Positions 6,896 to 17,429 of a stretch of DNA of 64,000 nt are shown in pieces; position 1 is the stretch's first letter; every line of letters begins with the position of its first letter. A model generated the notes under the pieces. It did not search any database. It was not told the origin of the DNA and worked only from the letters and a program-made list of their open reading frames with translations. Made by a program: the position numbers and the translations under genes. This stretch comes from JBDSZL01 sp039925145 (GTDB lineage: Bacteria; Acidobacteriota; Vicinamibacteria; Vicinamibacterales; SCN-69-37): NCBI GenBank assembly GCA_039925145.1, contig JBDSZL010000022.1, positions 15,958-79,957 of the forward strand, read 5' to 3'.

Positions 6896-9465
6896 TGATC
6901 CTGCTTCAGCGTGAGGCGGGCAGCGCGCCGCGCGGGATAGAGTCCTGCCATGGTCGTGGCTAGCACCATCAGCGCCGAGGATTGCACCAGGAACATCCCG
7001 GGCAGATGGAACTGGATGGTCCACCCAAAGCTCTGGACGTTGACGACGTAGATCAGGACGAGAGACAGGGCGAGACCGACACAGAGTCCAATCGCCTGAC
7101 TGGCGGCGCCGATCACGGCGGCTTCGCCCATGACCATTCGGCGGATCTGTGCACGCGTGGTGCCGATCAGGCGCAGCACCGTGAGCTCGGCCTCGCGCTC
7201 CAGGATCAGGGTGAGCAGCGTGCCGGCCACGCCGAGGATGGCCACGACAATAGCGACGAGCTCGAGCGCGTAGGTGATCGCAAACGTGCTGTCGAAGATG
7301 CGCAGCACCTCGGCCCGCAGCCACGCCTGCGTGTTGATCACGACGTTGTGCGCGTCGCCTATCGAGGCGAGCAGTCGCTCGCGCGCCGCGTCGGGGTCGA
7401 CGTTCGGCGCCAGGTACACCGTCATGCCGCTGGCGCCGATCTCTCCGTAGTGACGCTCGAACGTGGAGCGATCCATCATCACGACGCCGCGATCGTTCGA
7501 GTAGTCGAAGTAGACCGCCGCCACGCGCACCTCAACCGAACCATGTGGAGTGGGCAACGAGACGATGCTCCCGACGGAGACCCGCTGCTTCAGCGAGAAG
7601 CTCTCGGAGACGACGACGGCGTCCTGGCCAATCGCCGCCCGCATCTCGGCGCGCGCGTCTGCGGGCGCCTTGAACAGCAGAGTGCCGCGGGTGAGGAGCA
7701 CGTCGAAATCACTGCCACCGACACGAACTCGTGTGTCGGCGTACGGCACGTCTATCGATCGGAATCGATCCACCGCTGCGACGTCCGGGCTCGAGGTAAT
7801 GAGGTCAACGACGTCGGGCGAGAGCGTCTCGTCGGGCCCGGGCTGTTGCCGCGCGCCAGGGCTGACGAACAAATCGGCTTGCAGCGTCTGCGCGACCCAG
7901 TAGGAGACGGTGTCGCGAAAGCTGCCGATCATGACGGCGATGGCCACCATCATCGACAGGCTCACCGCCAGCGCCGCAATCGAGATCGACAGCCGCGGTA
8001 CGGACGCCGAGACGTTGTTGACCGCGAGCCAATCCTCGACGCGCATCAGGCGACGAACCGGCGCTAGCAGGAGGCGGGTGACGAGCACGAGAATGGCAGG
8101 AACCAGAAACGACGCGCCGAGCACGATGGCGACTGCTGCGGCGTATCCGAAGAGCGGCAGGTTGCCGACCGGCCCGAGGGTGGCGAGCCAGGCGCCCGCC
8201 CCCAGCAGCATTGCGGGAAGCCAGAGACCTCGAAGCCGGAACCGCGGCCGCGGCTCCACATCGTCGATGCCCCGCGTGGCGGCCGTGGGACTGACGCCCG
8301 AGGCCTCTTGCGCCGGGACCAGCGCCGCCAGCAGCGAGAGCGGCAGGCTGGTGACACAGGCGAGCAGCACGTACCGCCAGGTCAGCGCCGGCGGCGCCGC
8401 CGCGGTCGCGATGTAGAGCGTCGATACTGTCGTGGAGGTGAGCGCGATGGTCCAGATGGCGAGCAGCCGCCCCAGCAGCAGCCCCACCGCGCCGCCGACT
8501 ACCGCGAGAATGGCGGCCTCCCCGAGGAACAGGGCGCGAACTTCCGCGCGGGTGATCCCGAGACCCCGCAATGTGCCGATTTCGGCGCGCCGCGACAGCA
8601 CAGAGACGGAGATCGTGTTGTAGACGAGGAAGAGCCCAACGATCAGCGCAATGTAGGAGAGCGCCGTAAGGTTCAGGTGGAAGGCCGCGAGCATGTTTTC
8701 CACCTGCTGACCGCGTTGTGCGGGGCGCCGCACCTGGAGACCGGCGGGGAGGCGACTGGCGATGGCCCGCTCGGCGGTGTCCACCGATGTGTCTGCCGCG
8801 AGGCGCAGGTCGACCCGGGTGACGCGACCGAAAGTGCCGAGCACCTGTTGCGCGGCGGCGATGTCCATCAGGACCAAGCGGCCATCCAGCACCCGCGCGG
8901 GGCCTTCGTCGGCCAGGAGCGCCGTGATGGTCAACGGCACGCGCCGGTCACCGACTTCAACGGTCAGAGTGGATCTGACGCGCAGTCCTCGTGGCGCCGA
9001 GAACCGTGCGGTCAGGACGGCCGAAGAGGGATCGAGCAGGAGCGACAGGAATTCGCGAGGCGCGGGTGTCTGGCCGGTCGCCGTTGGCGAGAGGAGGACG
9101 TAGTCGCGGATGGCGCGATCGCGCAGCACGTCTACTCCGAGAAGCCGGAGACGCTCGGCGGGGTGGCCAGGCTGCCGCAGCACGAGCTGTCCTTCAATCA
9201 CGGGAGAGATGTCGCCGAACTCACGAAGCCAGCCGAGTGCGGGGATGAGTGTCTCGTCGACGCCCGTGCCAGGGCTGGCGATCTCGAGGCCGGCGCGTCC
9301 AGACACGACGTTGAGCGCGGTTGTGAACCCGGCGAGCGAGCTGGCATTGGTGAGTTGAATGGCGATGACCACCGCCACGCCGAGCGCGACCCCCAGGGCG
9401 GTGCTGGCCGTGCGCAACGGCTCCTGCGCCATGCGCCGTAGCACGAACCAGCTAAAGAACCGCAC
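6892..9465 (-). CDS. ABC transporter permease with two FtsX domains
   Basis: An 857-residue inner-membrane permease with GTG start at 9465. An N-terminal helix (TALGVALGVAVVIAIQL) is followed by a large periplasmic domain. A first FtsX block of three helices (~residues 265-395) contains LYIALIVGLFLVYNTISVSVL. More helices, a second periplasmic domain and a C-terminal FtsX block follow, with the GTTRAQIRRMVMGEAAVIG coupling region near the end. This ~850-residue, two-block architecture is seen in LolE/AttF-G type transporters that extract or move envelope lipids and proteins. It overlaps the upstream ATPase by 14 bp and the downstream attH-like gene by 4 bp. Confidence 0.92.
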   Translation of the reverse strand: MRFFSWFVLRRMAQEPLRTASTALGVALGVAVVIAIQLTNASSLAGFTTALNVVSGRAGLEIASPGTGVDETLIPALGWLREFGDISPVIEGQLVLRQPGHPAERLRLLGVDVLRDRAIRDYVLLSPTATGQTPAPREFLSLLLDPSSAVLTARFSAPRGLRVRSTLTVEVGDRRVPLTITALLADEGPARVLDGRLVLMDIAAAQQVLGTFGRVTRVDLRLAADTSVDTAERAIASRLPAGLQVRRPAQRGQQVENMLAAFHLNLTALSYIALIVGLFLVYNTISVSVLSRRAEIGTLRGLGITRAEVRALFLGEAAILAVVGGAVGLLLGRLLAIWTIALTSTTVSTLYIATAAAPPALTWRYVLLACVTSLPLSLLAALVPAQEASGVSPTAATRGIDDVEPRPRFRLRGLWLPAMLLGAGAWLATLGPVGNLPLFGYAAAVAIVLGASFLVPAILVLVTRLLLAPVRRLMRVEDWLAVNNVSASVPRLSISIAALAVSLSMMVAIAVMIGSFRDTVSYWVAQTLQADLFVSPGARQQPGPDETLSPDVVDLITSSPDVAAVDRFRSIDVPYADTRVRVGGSDFDVLLTRGTLLFKAPADARAEMRAAIGQDAVVVSESFSLKQRVSVGSIVSLPTPHGSVEVRVAAVYFDYSNDRGVVMMDRSTFERHYGEIGASGMTVYLAPNVDPDAARERLLASIGDAHNVVINTQAWLRAEVLRIFDSTFAITYALELVAIVVAILGVAGTLLTLILEREAELTVLRLIGTTRAQIRRMVMGEAAVIGAASQAIGLCVGLALSLVLIYVVNVQSFGWTIQFHLPGMFLVQSSALMVLATTMAGLYPARRAARLTLKQDQ

Positions 9466-10150
9466 CGCGCGGGCCTCCGTCTTCGATACGCCCGTCGCGC
9501 ATGCGAATCACCCGTCGGGCCGCGGCCGCGATGTCGGGCGCATGCGTGGCGAGCATCAGGGTCACGCCCGATTCGACGTTCAGCTCCGTGAGTAGATCGA
9601 GAATGCGATGGCCGTTCTCGGAGTCGAGATTTCCCGTGGGTTCGTCCGCGATCACCAGGGCTGGGCGGTGCACGAGGGCGCGCGCGACCGCCACACGCTG
9701 CATCTCGCCGCCGGAGAGTTGCCTGGGGTAATGAAAGAGTCGTCGCGCCAGACCCACCCGGTCGAGCAGTGTGCGGGCGGCACTCTCCGCGCCAGCACGC
9801 CTACTGCCGGCGAGGAGCAGCGGCAGCTGCACGTTCTCGATTACCGTGAGGGTGGGGAGCAGGTTGAAGAACTGGAAGACGAACCCCACCCGGGCGCGCC
9901 GGACCAGCGTCAGTTGGTCATCGTTCAGCCCGGCCAGCACGCGTCCCTCGAGCGCCACGGTGCCAGCGGTGGGCCTGTCCATGGCACCGCAGAGGTGCAG
10001 CAGCGTGGACTTGCCGCAGCCCGACGGTCCCACGAGGGCGACGAATTCTCCCGCGGAGATGTCGAGACTGACATCGCTCAACGCTGCCACGGCGGTCTCG
10101 CCGGCGGCGTAGCTGCGAGTGACCGCGTGCAGGGTGAGCAGGGCCGACAC
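9452..10150 (-). CDS. ABC transporter ATP-binding protein (LolD/MacB-type)
   Basis: A 232-residue ATPase. Motifs in order are Walker A GPSGCGKST, the Q-loop FQFFNLLPTLTV, signature LSGGEMQR, Walker B ALVIADEPTGNLD and the H-loop LATHAPD. This pattern belongs to the MacB/LolD family, which powers FtsX-type permeases. The start is GTG at 10150. It is the first gene of a three-gene operon with the permease and the AttH-like protein, and lies 49 bp downstream of a hairpin repeat that sits in the divergent promoter region. Confidence 0.93.
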   Translation of the reverse strand: MSALLTLHAVTRSYAAGETAVAALSDVSLDISAGEFVALVGPSGCGKSTLLHLCGAMDRPTAGTVALEGRVLAGLNDDQLTLVRRARVGFVFQFFNLLPTLTVIENVQLPLLLAGSRRAGAESAARTLLDRVGLARRLFHYPRQLSGGEMQRVAVARALVHRPALVIADEPTGNLDSENGHRILDLLTELNVESGVTLMLATHAPDIAAAARRVIRMRDGRIEDGGPRGAVL

Positions 10151-10198
10151 TCAGAGAGTATGTCAGGCCCATCGGCGTCGACACCTCTCGAGCGACAT

Positions 10199-10247
10199 AG
10201 GAGACCGGGTCTCCGTCAGATGCCCTCCCAAGGAGACCCGGTCTCTT
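10199..10247. repeat. 49-bp hairpin repeat, single copy
   Basis: Same 16-17-16 design as the units at 5620-5772: left arm AGGAGACCGGGTCTCC, right arm GGAGACCCGGTCTCTT. The loop differs (GTCAGATGCCCTCCCAA), keeping only its first bases GTCAG and final AA. It lies between two divergent genes, so it cannot be a terminator for either of them. Confidence 0.93.
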
Positions 10248-10270
10248 AATCCCCGGCGTATGCTGATCGG

Positions 10271-10684
10271 GTGCCGCACCCGTCCTCATCCTCATCGGCT
10301 GTCGTGCTGTTCGACGGCACGTGCGCGTTCTGCGAGCGCGCCGTGGTGTTCATCGCCAGGAGGGACCCTTCCGGCTATTTCAGGTTCGGTGCGTCTCAGT
10401 CGCCCCAGGCGGCGGCACTGCTGGCTCCGTACGGCGTCACCCGGGAGACAGCGCGAAGCATCATTCTGATCGAGGACGGGCGCGTGCACCTGCGATCGAC
10501 AGCGTCACTGCGCATCGCTGCCCGACTGGCGTTTCCGTGGTCGCTGCTGCGTGTGCTGCTCGCTGTGCCCGTGCCTGTCCGCGACGGCGTGTACATGCTC
10601 ATCGCGGCGGTCCGGAAGCGCCTGGCGGGGCCCTCGAATGCCTGCGAGATCCCCCCGCCCGCGATCCGGGCCCGCATGATCTAG
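10271..10684 (+). CDS. DCC-family thiol-disulfide oxidoreductase-like protein (DUF393)
   Basis: A 137-residue protein with a GTG start at 10271. The N-terminal VVLFDGTCAFCERAVVF carries the DxxCxFC signature that names the DCC family, and the C-terminal half has a hydrophobic segment (PWSLLRVLLAVPVPVRDGVY). DUF393 proteins have a thioredoxin-like signature, but few have a tested activity. A further Cys (SNACEIP) near the end could pair with the motif. It precedes glgB by 57 bp on the same strand. Confidence 0.85.
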   Translation: MPHPSSSSSAVVLFDGTCAFCERAVVFIARRDPSGYFRFGASQSPQAAALLAPYGVTRETARSIILIEDGRVHLRSTASLRIAARLAFPWSLLRVLLAVPVPVRDGVYMLIAAVRKRLAGPSNACEIPPPAIRARMI

Positions 10685-10741
10685 GGTCCTGCCGGGGCTT
10701 CGCGCTTTCATCGCACCCCGTTTTCTGCGACAGTTCCAGAC

Positions 10742-12685
10742 GTGTCATCCAATCACCCGGCCCGCGATTCCGGTCCCCTGATTACGGACTACGAAGCGTA
10801 CCTCTTCGGCGAGGGGCACTGGCTTCGGGCCTGGGAGAAGCTGGGTGCCCGACCTGCCATTGTCGGGGGCATCGCCGGCTACACGTTCGCGGTGTGGGCG
10901 CCCAACGCGCAGGGTGTCTCGGTGGTCGGCACGTTCAACCGGTGGGACGGACGCGCACACCCGCTGGAATCGCGTGGCGCGAGCGGCCTGTGGGAGACGT
11001 TCGTGCCAGGGGTGACCGCCGGGTCGCTCTACAAGTTCGAGATTCATCTGCGCGAAGGTCCGCCGCTCGTCAAGGCCGATCCGTTTGCGCTGTTTGCCCA
11101 GCGTCCACCCGAGACCGCGTCGGTGACGAGCGATTTCGGTCATCACGTGTGGCGGGACACCGCGTGGATGTCGGCGCGGCGCGACGCTCCGCTCGATGCC
11201 CCGATGTCGATCTACGAGGTGCACTCCGGCTCGTGGCGCCGCAATCCGCTCGAGGGCAACCGCTCACTGAGCTGGCGGGAACTGGCGGCTGAGCTGGTGC
11301 CGTACGTGGTGCAGATGGGGTTCACCCACATCGAGCTGCTCCCGATCATGGAGCACCCGTACGAACCGTCGTGGGGCTACCAGGTCACCGGCTATTTCGC
11401 GCCAACCAGCCGCCACGGCACGCCAGACGAGTTCAGGTTCTTCGTCGACGAATGTCACGCGAACGGCCTCGGTGTGATTCTGGACTGGGTGCCGGGCCAT
11501 TTTCCGAAGGACGCGCACGGTCTTGCCTTCTTCGACGGGAGTGCCCTGTTCGAGCACGCCGACCCCCGCCAGGGCGAGCATCAGGACTGGGGGACGCTGA
11601 TCTTCAACTACGGCCGTCACGAAGTCCGCAATTTCCTGCTCACGAACGCGCTGTACTGGCTCGAGTCGTTCCACATCGACGGCCTTCGCGTGGACGCGGT
11701 CGCATCGATGATCTACCTCGACTACTCGCGCCAGGAGGGGCAGTGGATCCCGAACCAATACGGCGGTCGCGAGAATCTCGACGCCATCGATTTTCTTCGC
11801 GAGTTGAACGCGCTCACGCACGGACACCATCCAGGCACGGTAGTGATCGCTGAAGAGTCGACGGCCTTTCCGGCCGTGAGTCGTCCCACGTGGGTGGGCG
11901 GACTCGGTTTCACCCTGAAGTGGAACATGGGTTGGATGCACGACATCCTCACCTACGCCGGCAAAGATCCGCTCTATCGGCGCTGGGAGCATCAGCATCT
12001 GACGTTCTCGATGCTCTATGCGTACAACGAGAACTTCGTGCTGCCCTTCTCGCACGACGAGGTCGTGCACGGCAAGCGATCGATGCTCGACAAACTGCCC
12101 GGCGACGCCTGGCAGAAGGCCGCGTCGCTCCGTACGCTCTACGCTTTCATGTTCGTGCACCCCGGCAAGAAGCTGTTGTTCATGGGGTCGGAGTTTGGCG
12201 TGTGGCGTGAGTGGGACCAGGCCGAGTCACTCGAATGGGATCTCCTGCAATACCCGCTGCACGCCGGCCTGCAGCGGTTCGTGTCCGATCTGCATCGGAT
12301 CTATCGCGAACAGCCATCCCTGTACGAAGTTGATTTCGAGCCTGCCGGCTTCGCGTGGATCGATTGCAACGATCACGAGGCGAGCGTCATTTCCCTGCTC
12401 CGGCGCGCCCGTGATCCCGACGACGCGATCGTCTCCGTGATCAACTGGACTCCGGTGGTCCGGTACGACTACCGGGTCGGTGTGCCGGAGCAGGGCTTCT
12501 ATCGCGAGTTGCTGAACACCGACGCTGCAATCTACGGCGGGAGCAATGTCGGAAATCAGGGCGGCGTGCAGACCGAAGCGGTGCCGGCCCACGGCCACGC
12601 GCAGTCTCTGCGGCTGACCCTGCCGCCGCTGGCAGGGCTGCTCTTCAAACGCACACAAAACCAGATCGGCGAGCGCATCGCCTGA
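10742..12685 (+). CDS. glgB: 1,4-alpha-glucan branching enzyme
   Basis: A 647-residue GH13 enzyme with a GTG start at 10742. A CBM48 domain (YTFAVWAPNAQGVSVVGTFN) is followed by the catalytic barrel with DWVPGHFP, GLRVDAVASMIYLDYSR (nucleophile Asp), VIAEESTAFP (acid/base Glu) and FSHDEVVHGK (transition-state Asp). These are GlgB-specific forms of the GH13 blocks. It is shorter than the ~730-residue E. coli enzyme because it lacks the extra N1 domain. It adds alpha-1,6 branches to glycogen. No other glycogen genes lie within the window. Confidence 0.95.
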   Translation: MSSNHPARDSGPLITDYEAYLFGEGHWLRAWEKLGARPAIVGGIAGYTFAVWAPNAQGVSVVGTFNRWDGRAHPLESRGASGLWETFVPGVTAGSLYKFEIHLREGPPLVKADPFALFAQRPPETASVTSDFGHHVWRDTAWMSARRDAPLDAPMSIYEVHSGSWRRNPLEGNRSLSWRELAAELVPYVVQMGFTHIELLPIMEHPYEPSWGYQVTGYFAPTSRHGTPDEFRFFVDECHANGLGVILDWVPGHFPKDAHGLAFFDGSALFEHADPRQGEHQDWGTLIFNYGRHEVRNFLLTNALYWLESFHIDGLRVDAVASMIYLDYSRQEGQWIPNQYGGRENLDAIDFLRELNALTHGHHPGTVVIAEESTAFPAVSRPTWVGGLGFTLKWNMGWMHDILTYAGKDPLYRRWEHQHLTFSMLYAYNENFVLPFSHDEVVHGKRSMLDKLPGDAWQKAASLRTLYAFMFVHPGKKLLFMGSEFGVWREWDQAESLEWDLLQYPLHAGLQRFVSDLHRIYREQPSLYEVDFEPAGFAWIDCNDHEASVISLLRRARDPDDAIVSVINWTPVVRYDYRVGVPEQGFYRELLNTDAAIYGGSNVGNQGGVQTEAVPAHGHAQSLRLTLPPLAGLLFKRTQNQIGERIA

Positions 12686-12723
12686 GCCCGTCCGGGGACT
12701 TGGGCCGACGGTTGGTTACGGCC

Positions 12724-14718
<1,995 letters not shown>

Positions 14719-14802
14719 CCGATCAAAGGTAGCACGGCGTCGTCTACCGCCGGCTCCCGCAAAAAGCATAGAATGCAACCTCCAAATCCGGAGGAGTTAC
14801 AA

Positions 14803-16155
14803 ATGAGTGCAACGACTGGGGTTCGCCAGGCCGGGGCCGCGGTGGCCGATCGCCATGCGGCCTACGACAAAGGGCGTCTGTTTTTCGTGAGCAGTCTCGC
14901 TTTGGTGACTGCCGGCGTGGCCGCGTCGCTGCGGGCCAATACGGCGGGTGATCTGCAACGCACGTTCTTCGATCCGATCGACAAGGCGCACTCAGCGGCC
15001 ATGATTGCGGGCGTCCTGGGCGTGCCCTTTCTCGGGTTTGCGCTGACGATCGCGTTGAGCAGTCCACTGCTCGACATCATCGGGATGCGGCTGTTCCTGC
15101 CCCTCTCGGGGTTCCTGTTGACGCTCGGCACGCTCGTCATGGTCTTCGCCGAACGGTTCTCGAGCGGCGGCACCAGCATTCAGACCGTGCTCTGGACCGG
15201 CGCGCTGATCGCGGGTATCGGGTGGGGCATGGTCGAAACGGTCATCAACCCGCTCATTGCCACGCTCTATCCTGACGAGAAGACAGCCAAGCTGAACCTC
15301 CTGCATGCCTGGTGGCCTGGCGGACTCGTCATCGGCGGGTTGCTGGGCGTGCTGCTCTCCAACATGGGCATTGGCTGGCAGGTCAAGCTGGCGCTCGTGG
15401 CCATCCCCGGGCTGGCCGTGGTGTTTCTGTCGCTCGGCGTTGCCTATCCGCCCACCGAGCGCAAGGCCGCCGGTGTATCGACCGGCGATATGTTCCGTGA
15501 GCTGGTCAACCCGATCTTCGTCGTGCTGTTCTGCTCGATGTTTCTCACCGCGGCCTCCGAGCTCGCGCCTGGCCAGTGGGTGGATCTGGCGCTCACGCGG
15601 ACCGTCCACATGCCGGGCATCCTGTTGCTCGTTTACGTGAGCGGACTCATGTTCGTGATGCGGCACTTTGCCGGCGCCCTGGTCCACAGGCTCTCGCCCA
15701 TCGGACTGCTGTGGGTGTCGTGTCTCATGGCTTCGCTAGGGCTCGTTGCCTTGAGCGTCGCCGACTCCCCCGTGACGGGGTTGCTCGCCGCCACTCTCTG
15801 GGGCACCGGCGTCTGCTACATGTGGCCGACCATGCTCGCGACGGCCTCGGAGCGGTTCCCACGCGGCGGTGCGCTGTTGATGGGGCTCATGGGTACTGCC
15901 GGCATGTTGTCCATCCAGTTCGTCCTGCCGATGATGGGACAGGTGTTCGACACCAAGAAGGTTGAGCTTGCCGGGGGACCGGCCGCGTTCGAGGCACTGC
16001 CCCAGGGGCCCGAAATGGAGCGTGTGCTCGGCATGGCGGCGCAGACATCGTTCCGGTACGTGGCGATTCTGCCGGCCATTCTCTTGATTGTCTTTGGTGC
16101 GATCTGGATGTACGACCGCTCTAAGGGCGGATTCAAAGCCGAAAAGATCTCTTAG
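14803..16155 (+). CDS. MFS transporter (FHS/sugar-type)
   Basis: ATG 14803 has a perfect GGAGGAG at 14790-14796, which sets the start; open frame upstream is the antisense of the ABC-F gene. The 450-residue product has about 12 hydrophobic segments, with features such as GIGWGMVETVINPLIATLYPD and NLLHAWWPGGLVIGG. The HAWWPGG region resembles the fucose/glucose-galactose permease branch of the MFS. It probably imports a sugar or related solute by proton symport; the substrate is unknown. Confidence 0.85.
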   Translation: MSATTGVRQAGAAVADRHAAYDKGRLFFVSSLALVTAGVAASLRANTAGDLQRTFFDPIDKAHSAAMIAGVLGVPFLGFALTIALSSPLLDIIGMRLFLPLSGFLLTLGTLVMVFAERFSSGGTSIQTVLWTGALIAGIGWGMVETVINPLIATLYPDEKTAKLNLLHAWWPGGLVIGGLLGVLLSNMGIGWQVKLALVAIPGLAVVFLSLGVAYPPTERKAAGVSTGDMFRELVNPIFVVLFCSMFLTAASELAPGQWVDLALTRTVHMPGILLLVYVSGLMFVMRHFAGALVHRLSPIGLLWVSCLMASLGLVALSVADSPVTGLLAATLWGTGVCYMWPTMLATASERFPRGGALLMGLMGTAGMLSIQFVLPMMGQVFDTKKVELAGGPAAFEALPQGPEMERVLGMAAQTSFRYVAILPAILLIVFGAIWMYDRSKGGFKAEKIS

Positions 16156-16171
16156 CGTCTCGCTCTGGCCT

Positions 16172-16209
16172 GACGCCCTGCTGGTGACCATGGTCTCTGG
16201 CGGGGCGTC
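16172..16209 (+). terminator. Possible hairpin after the MFS gene
   Basis: GACGCCC at 16172-16178 can pair with GGGCGTC at 16203-16209, and the loop contains the palindrome GACCATGGTC. It lies 17 bases after the MFS stop. There is no T-run, so Rho-independent termination is uncertain. Confidence 0.3.
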
Positions 16210-16508
16210 GGGCCATCCGTTCGCTCAAGCGCCGTCCTCTCCCGCTTCCCCTCCCCCTCGTAGAAATCTGCAGCCCCGCGGCGTGACGCATTGCTGTTTC
16301 TGCAATGCACGCGGTGGCGCCCTTCGCGTCGCGCGGCCAGATCGGCATTTTTACAGCCAATTTTTTCAACCTTGCTCGCTGTGCCGCGTGGTCAGCACCG
16401 GCAGGGCTGTTGCTTTGCTGGCGGGCGTAGGCCGGCGTCGGTGGCATTGAGCGACGACGGGGTGGCCTGCAGGTGGCGAGGGGCAATGCGAGTTGGGGAG
16501 GGTGGCGT
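16210..16508. other. Intergenic region before the exported-protein operon
   Basis: About 300 bp without a credible gene; short frames here have no recognisable protein and no ribosome site. It includes an AT-richer patch at about 16345-16375 with two T-runs (CATTTTTACAG and CAATTTTTTCAA), unusual for this GC-rich DNA. A promoter for the genes that follow is the simplest reading, but no clear -35/-10 pair stands out. Confidence 0.4.
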
Positions 16509-17429
16509 ATGCAAATAATCTGCGCGCGCAAGCGCGCTATGGGGTGGCTCGTGGTCGTAGGCACGATGTTTACGACCGGCTGGTCTCTGTGCGGCGTACG
16601 GGCTGAATCGCAAGGGAGGGGATCGGCGCCGGCGCCGCCCGAGCAGGCAAACACCGAGCACGCGGTCGACGCCCTGTCGGCCGACATGACGATTCGGCAG
16701 TGGCGCATCGCTGCAGACGGCAAGCCGCTCGGCGCGGACCCGCCCTCGTTCACCATGAAGCTGCAGCGTGAACGTCACGGGCAGGGCTGGCACACCTCAC
16801 TCTCCCTCCAGCGCGCCGAACCGCCGCTGGTCCAGGGGCTCTCCGGGCCAAGGGCGCTCGACAACCCGTTTCTCGTCGCCCGCTTCGAGTACGACGATGA
16901 CGGCACAGAGCCGAAGATGTATGACGTCAGCGGCCGGGTGATGGCGGGACCAACGGAAGCCGACCGTGCCCGTCTCGGTTTGCCGCTCGATCTCCGCGAC
17001 CCATCATGGGATCCCACCGCATTGGCGGGACGCGCCCGAGGTGCCGCGCGTGGTGCTGCTAATCGGTCGGCGGCCAACGGGCTCCTCTTGAAGCAGGCCG
17101 ACCACTCCCAGCGTCGCGCCGACCTCCAGCAGCGATTTGGGCCTCGCGCGGGGCAGGTGCGCGGTCTCGACCGCTTCGTTCACACCTTCGGCCCCGAGGT
17201 GCACGAACTGCTCGTCGATCCGGCGCTGGCATTGACGATGGAGATGAATGTCAGCGGGCAGGGCGGACTGCTGAGCCACGCCGTGTTCGAGTATCAGCCA
17301 TTCGGAAAGGCCGACCTGCTCCGCCATCATGCGCAGGCGCAACGGGTCATCCCGGCGTCGGGCGGCAGTCGCATAGTCACCGACGTCACCATCGCCAACG
17401 TCATCGTCGACACACGAGGTGGACGATGA
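16509..17429 (+). CDS. Exported protein of unknown function, coupled to the lipase-lectin gene
   Basis: I place the start at ATG 16509, with GGGGAGG a few bases upstream. The 306-residue product has a basic N-terminus (ICARKRAMGW), a hydrophobic stretch (LVVVGTMFTTGW) and a likely signal cleavage near CGVRAES, so it should be exported. The mature part is hydrophilic, with an Ala/Arg-rich middle (LAGRARGAARGAANRSAAN) and no motif I recognise. Its stop overlaps the start of the next gene as ATGA, so the two are made together. A role as partner, chaperone or inhibitor of the downstream hydrolase is possible but is only inferred from coupling. Confidence 0.7.
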   Translation: MQIICARKRAMGWLVVVGTMFTTGWSLCGVRAESQGRGSAPAPPEQANTEHAVDALSADMTIRQWRIAADGKPLGADPPSFTMKLQRERHGQGWHTSLSLQRAEPPLVQGLSGPRALDNPFLVARFEYDDDGTEPKMYDVSGRVMAGPTEADRARLGLPLDLRDPSWDPTALAGRARGAARGAANRSAANGLLLKQADHSQRRADLQQRFGPRAGQVRGLDRFVHTFGPEVHELLVDPALALTMEMNVSGQGGLLSHAVFEYQPFGKADLLRHHAQAQRVIPASGGSRIVTDVTIANVIVDTRGGR

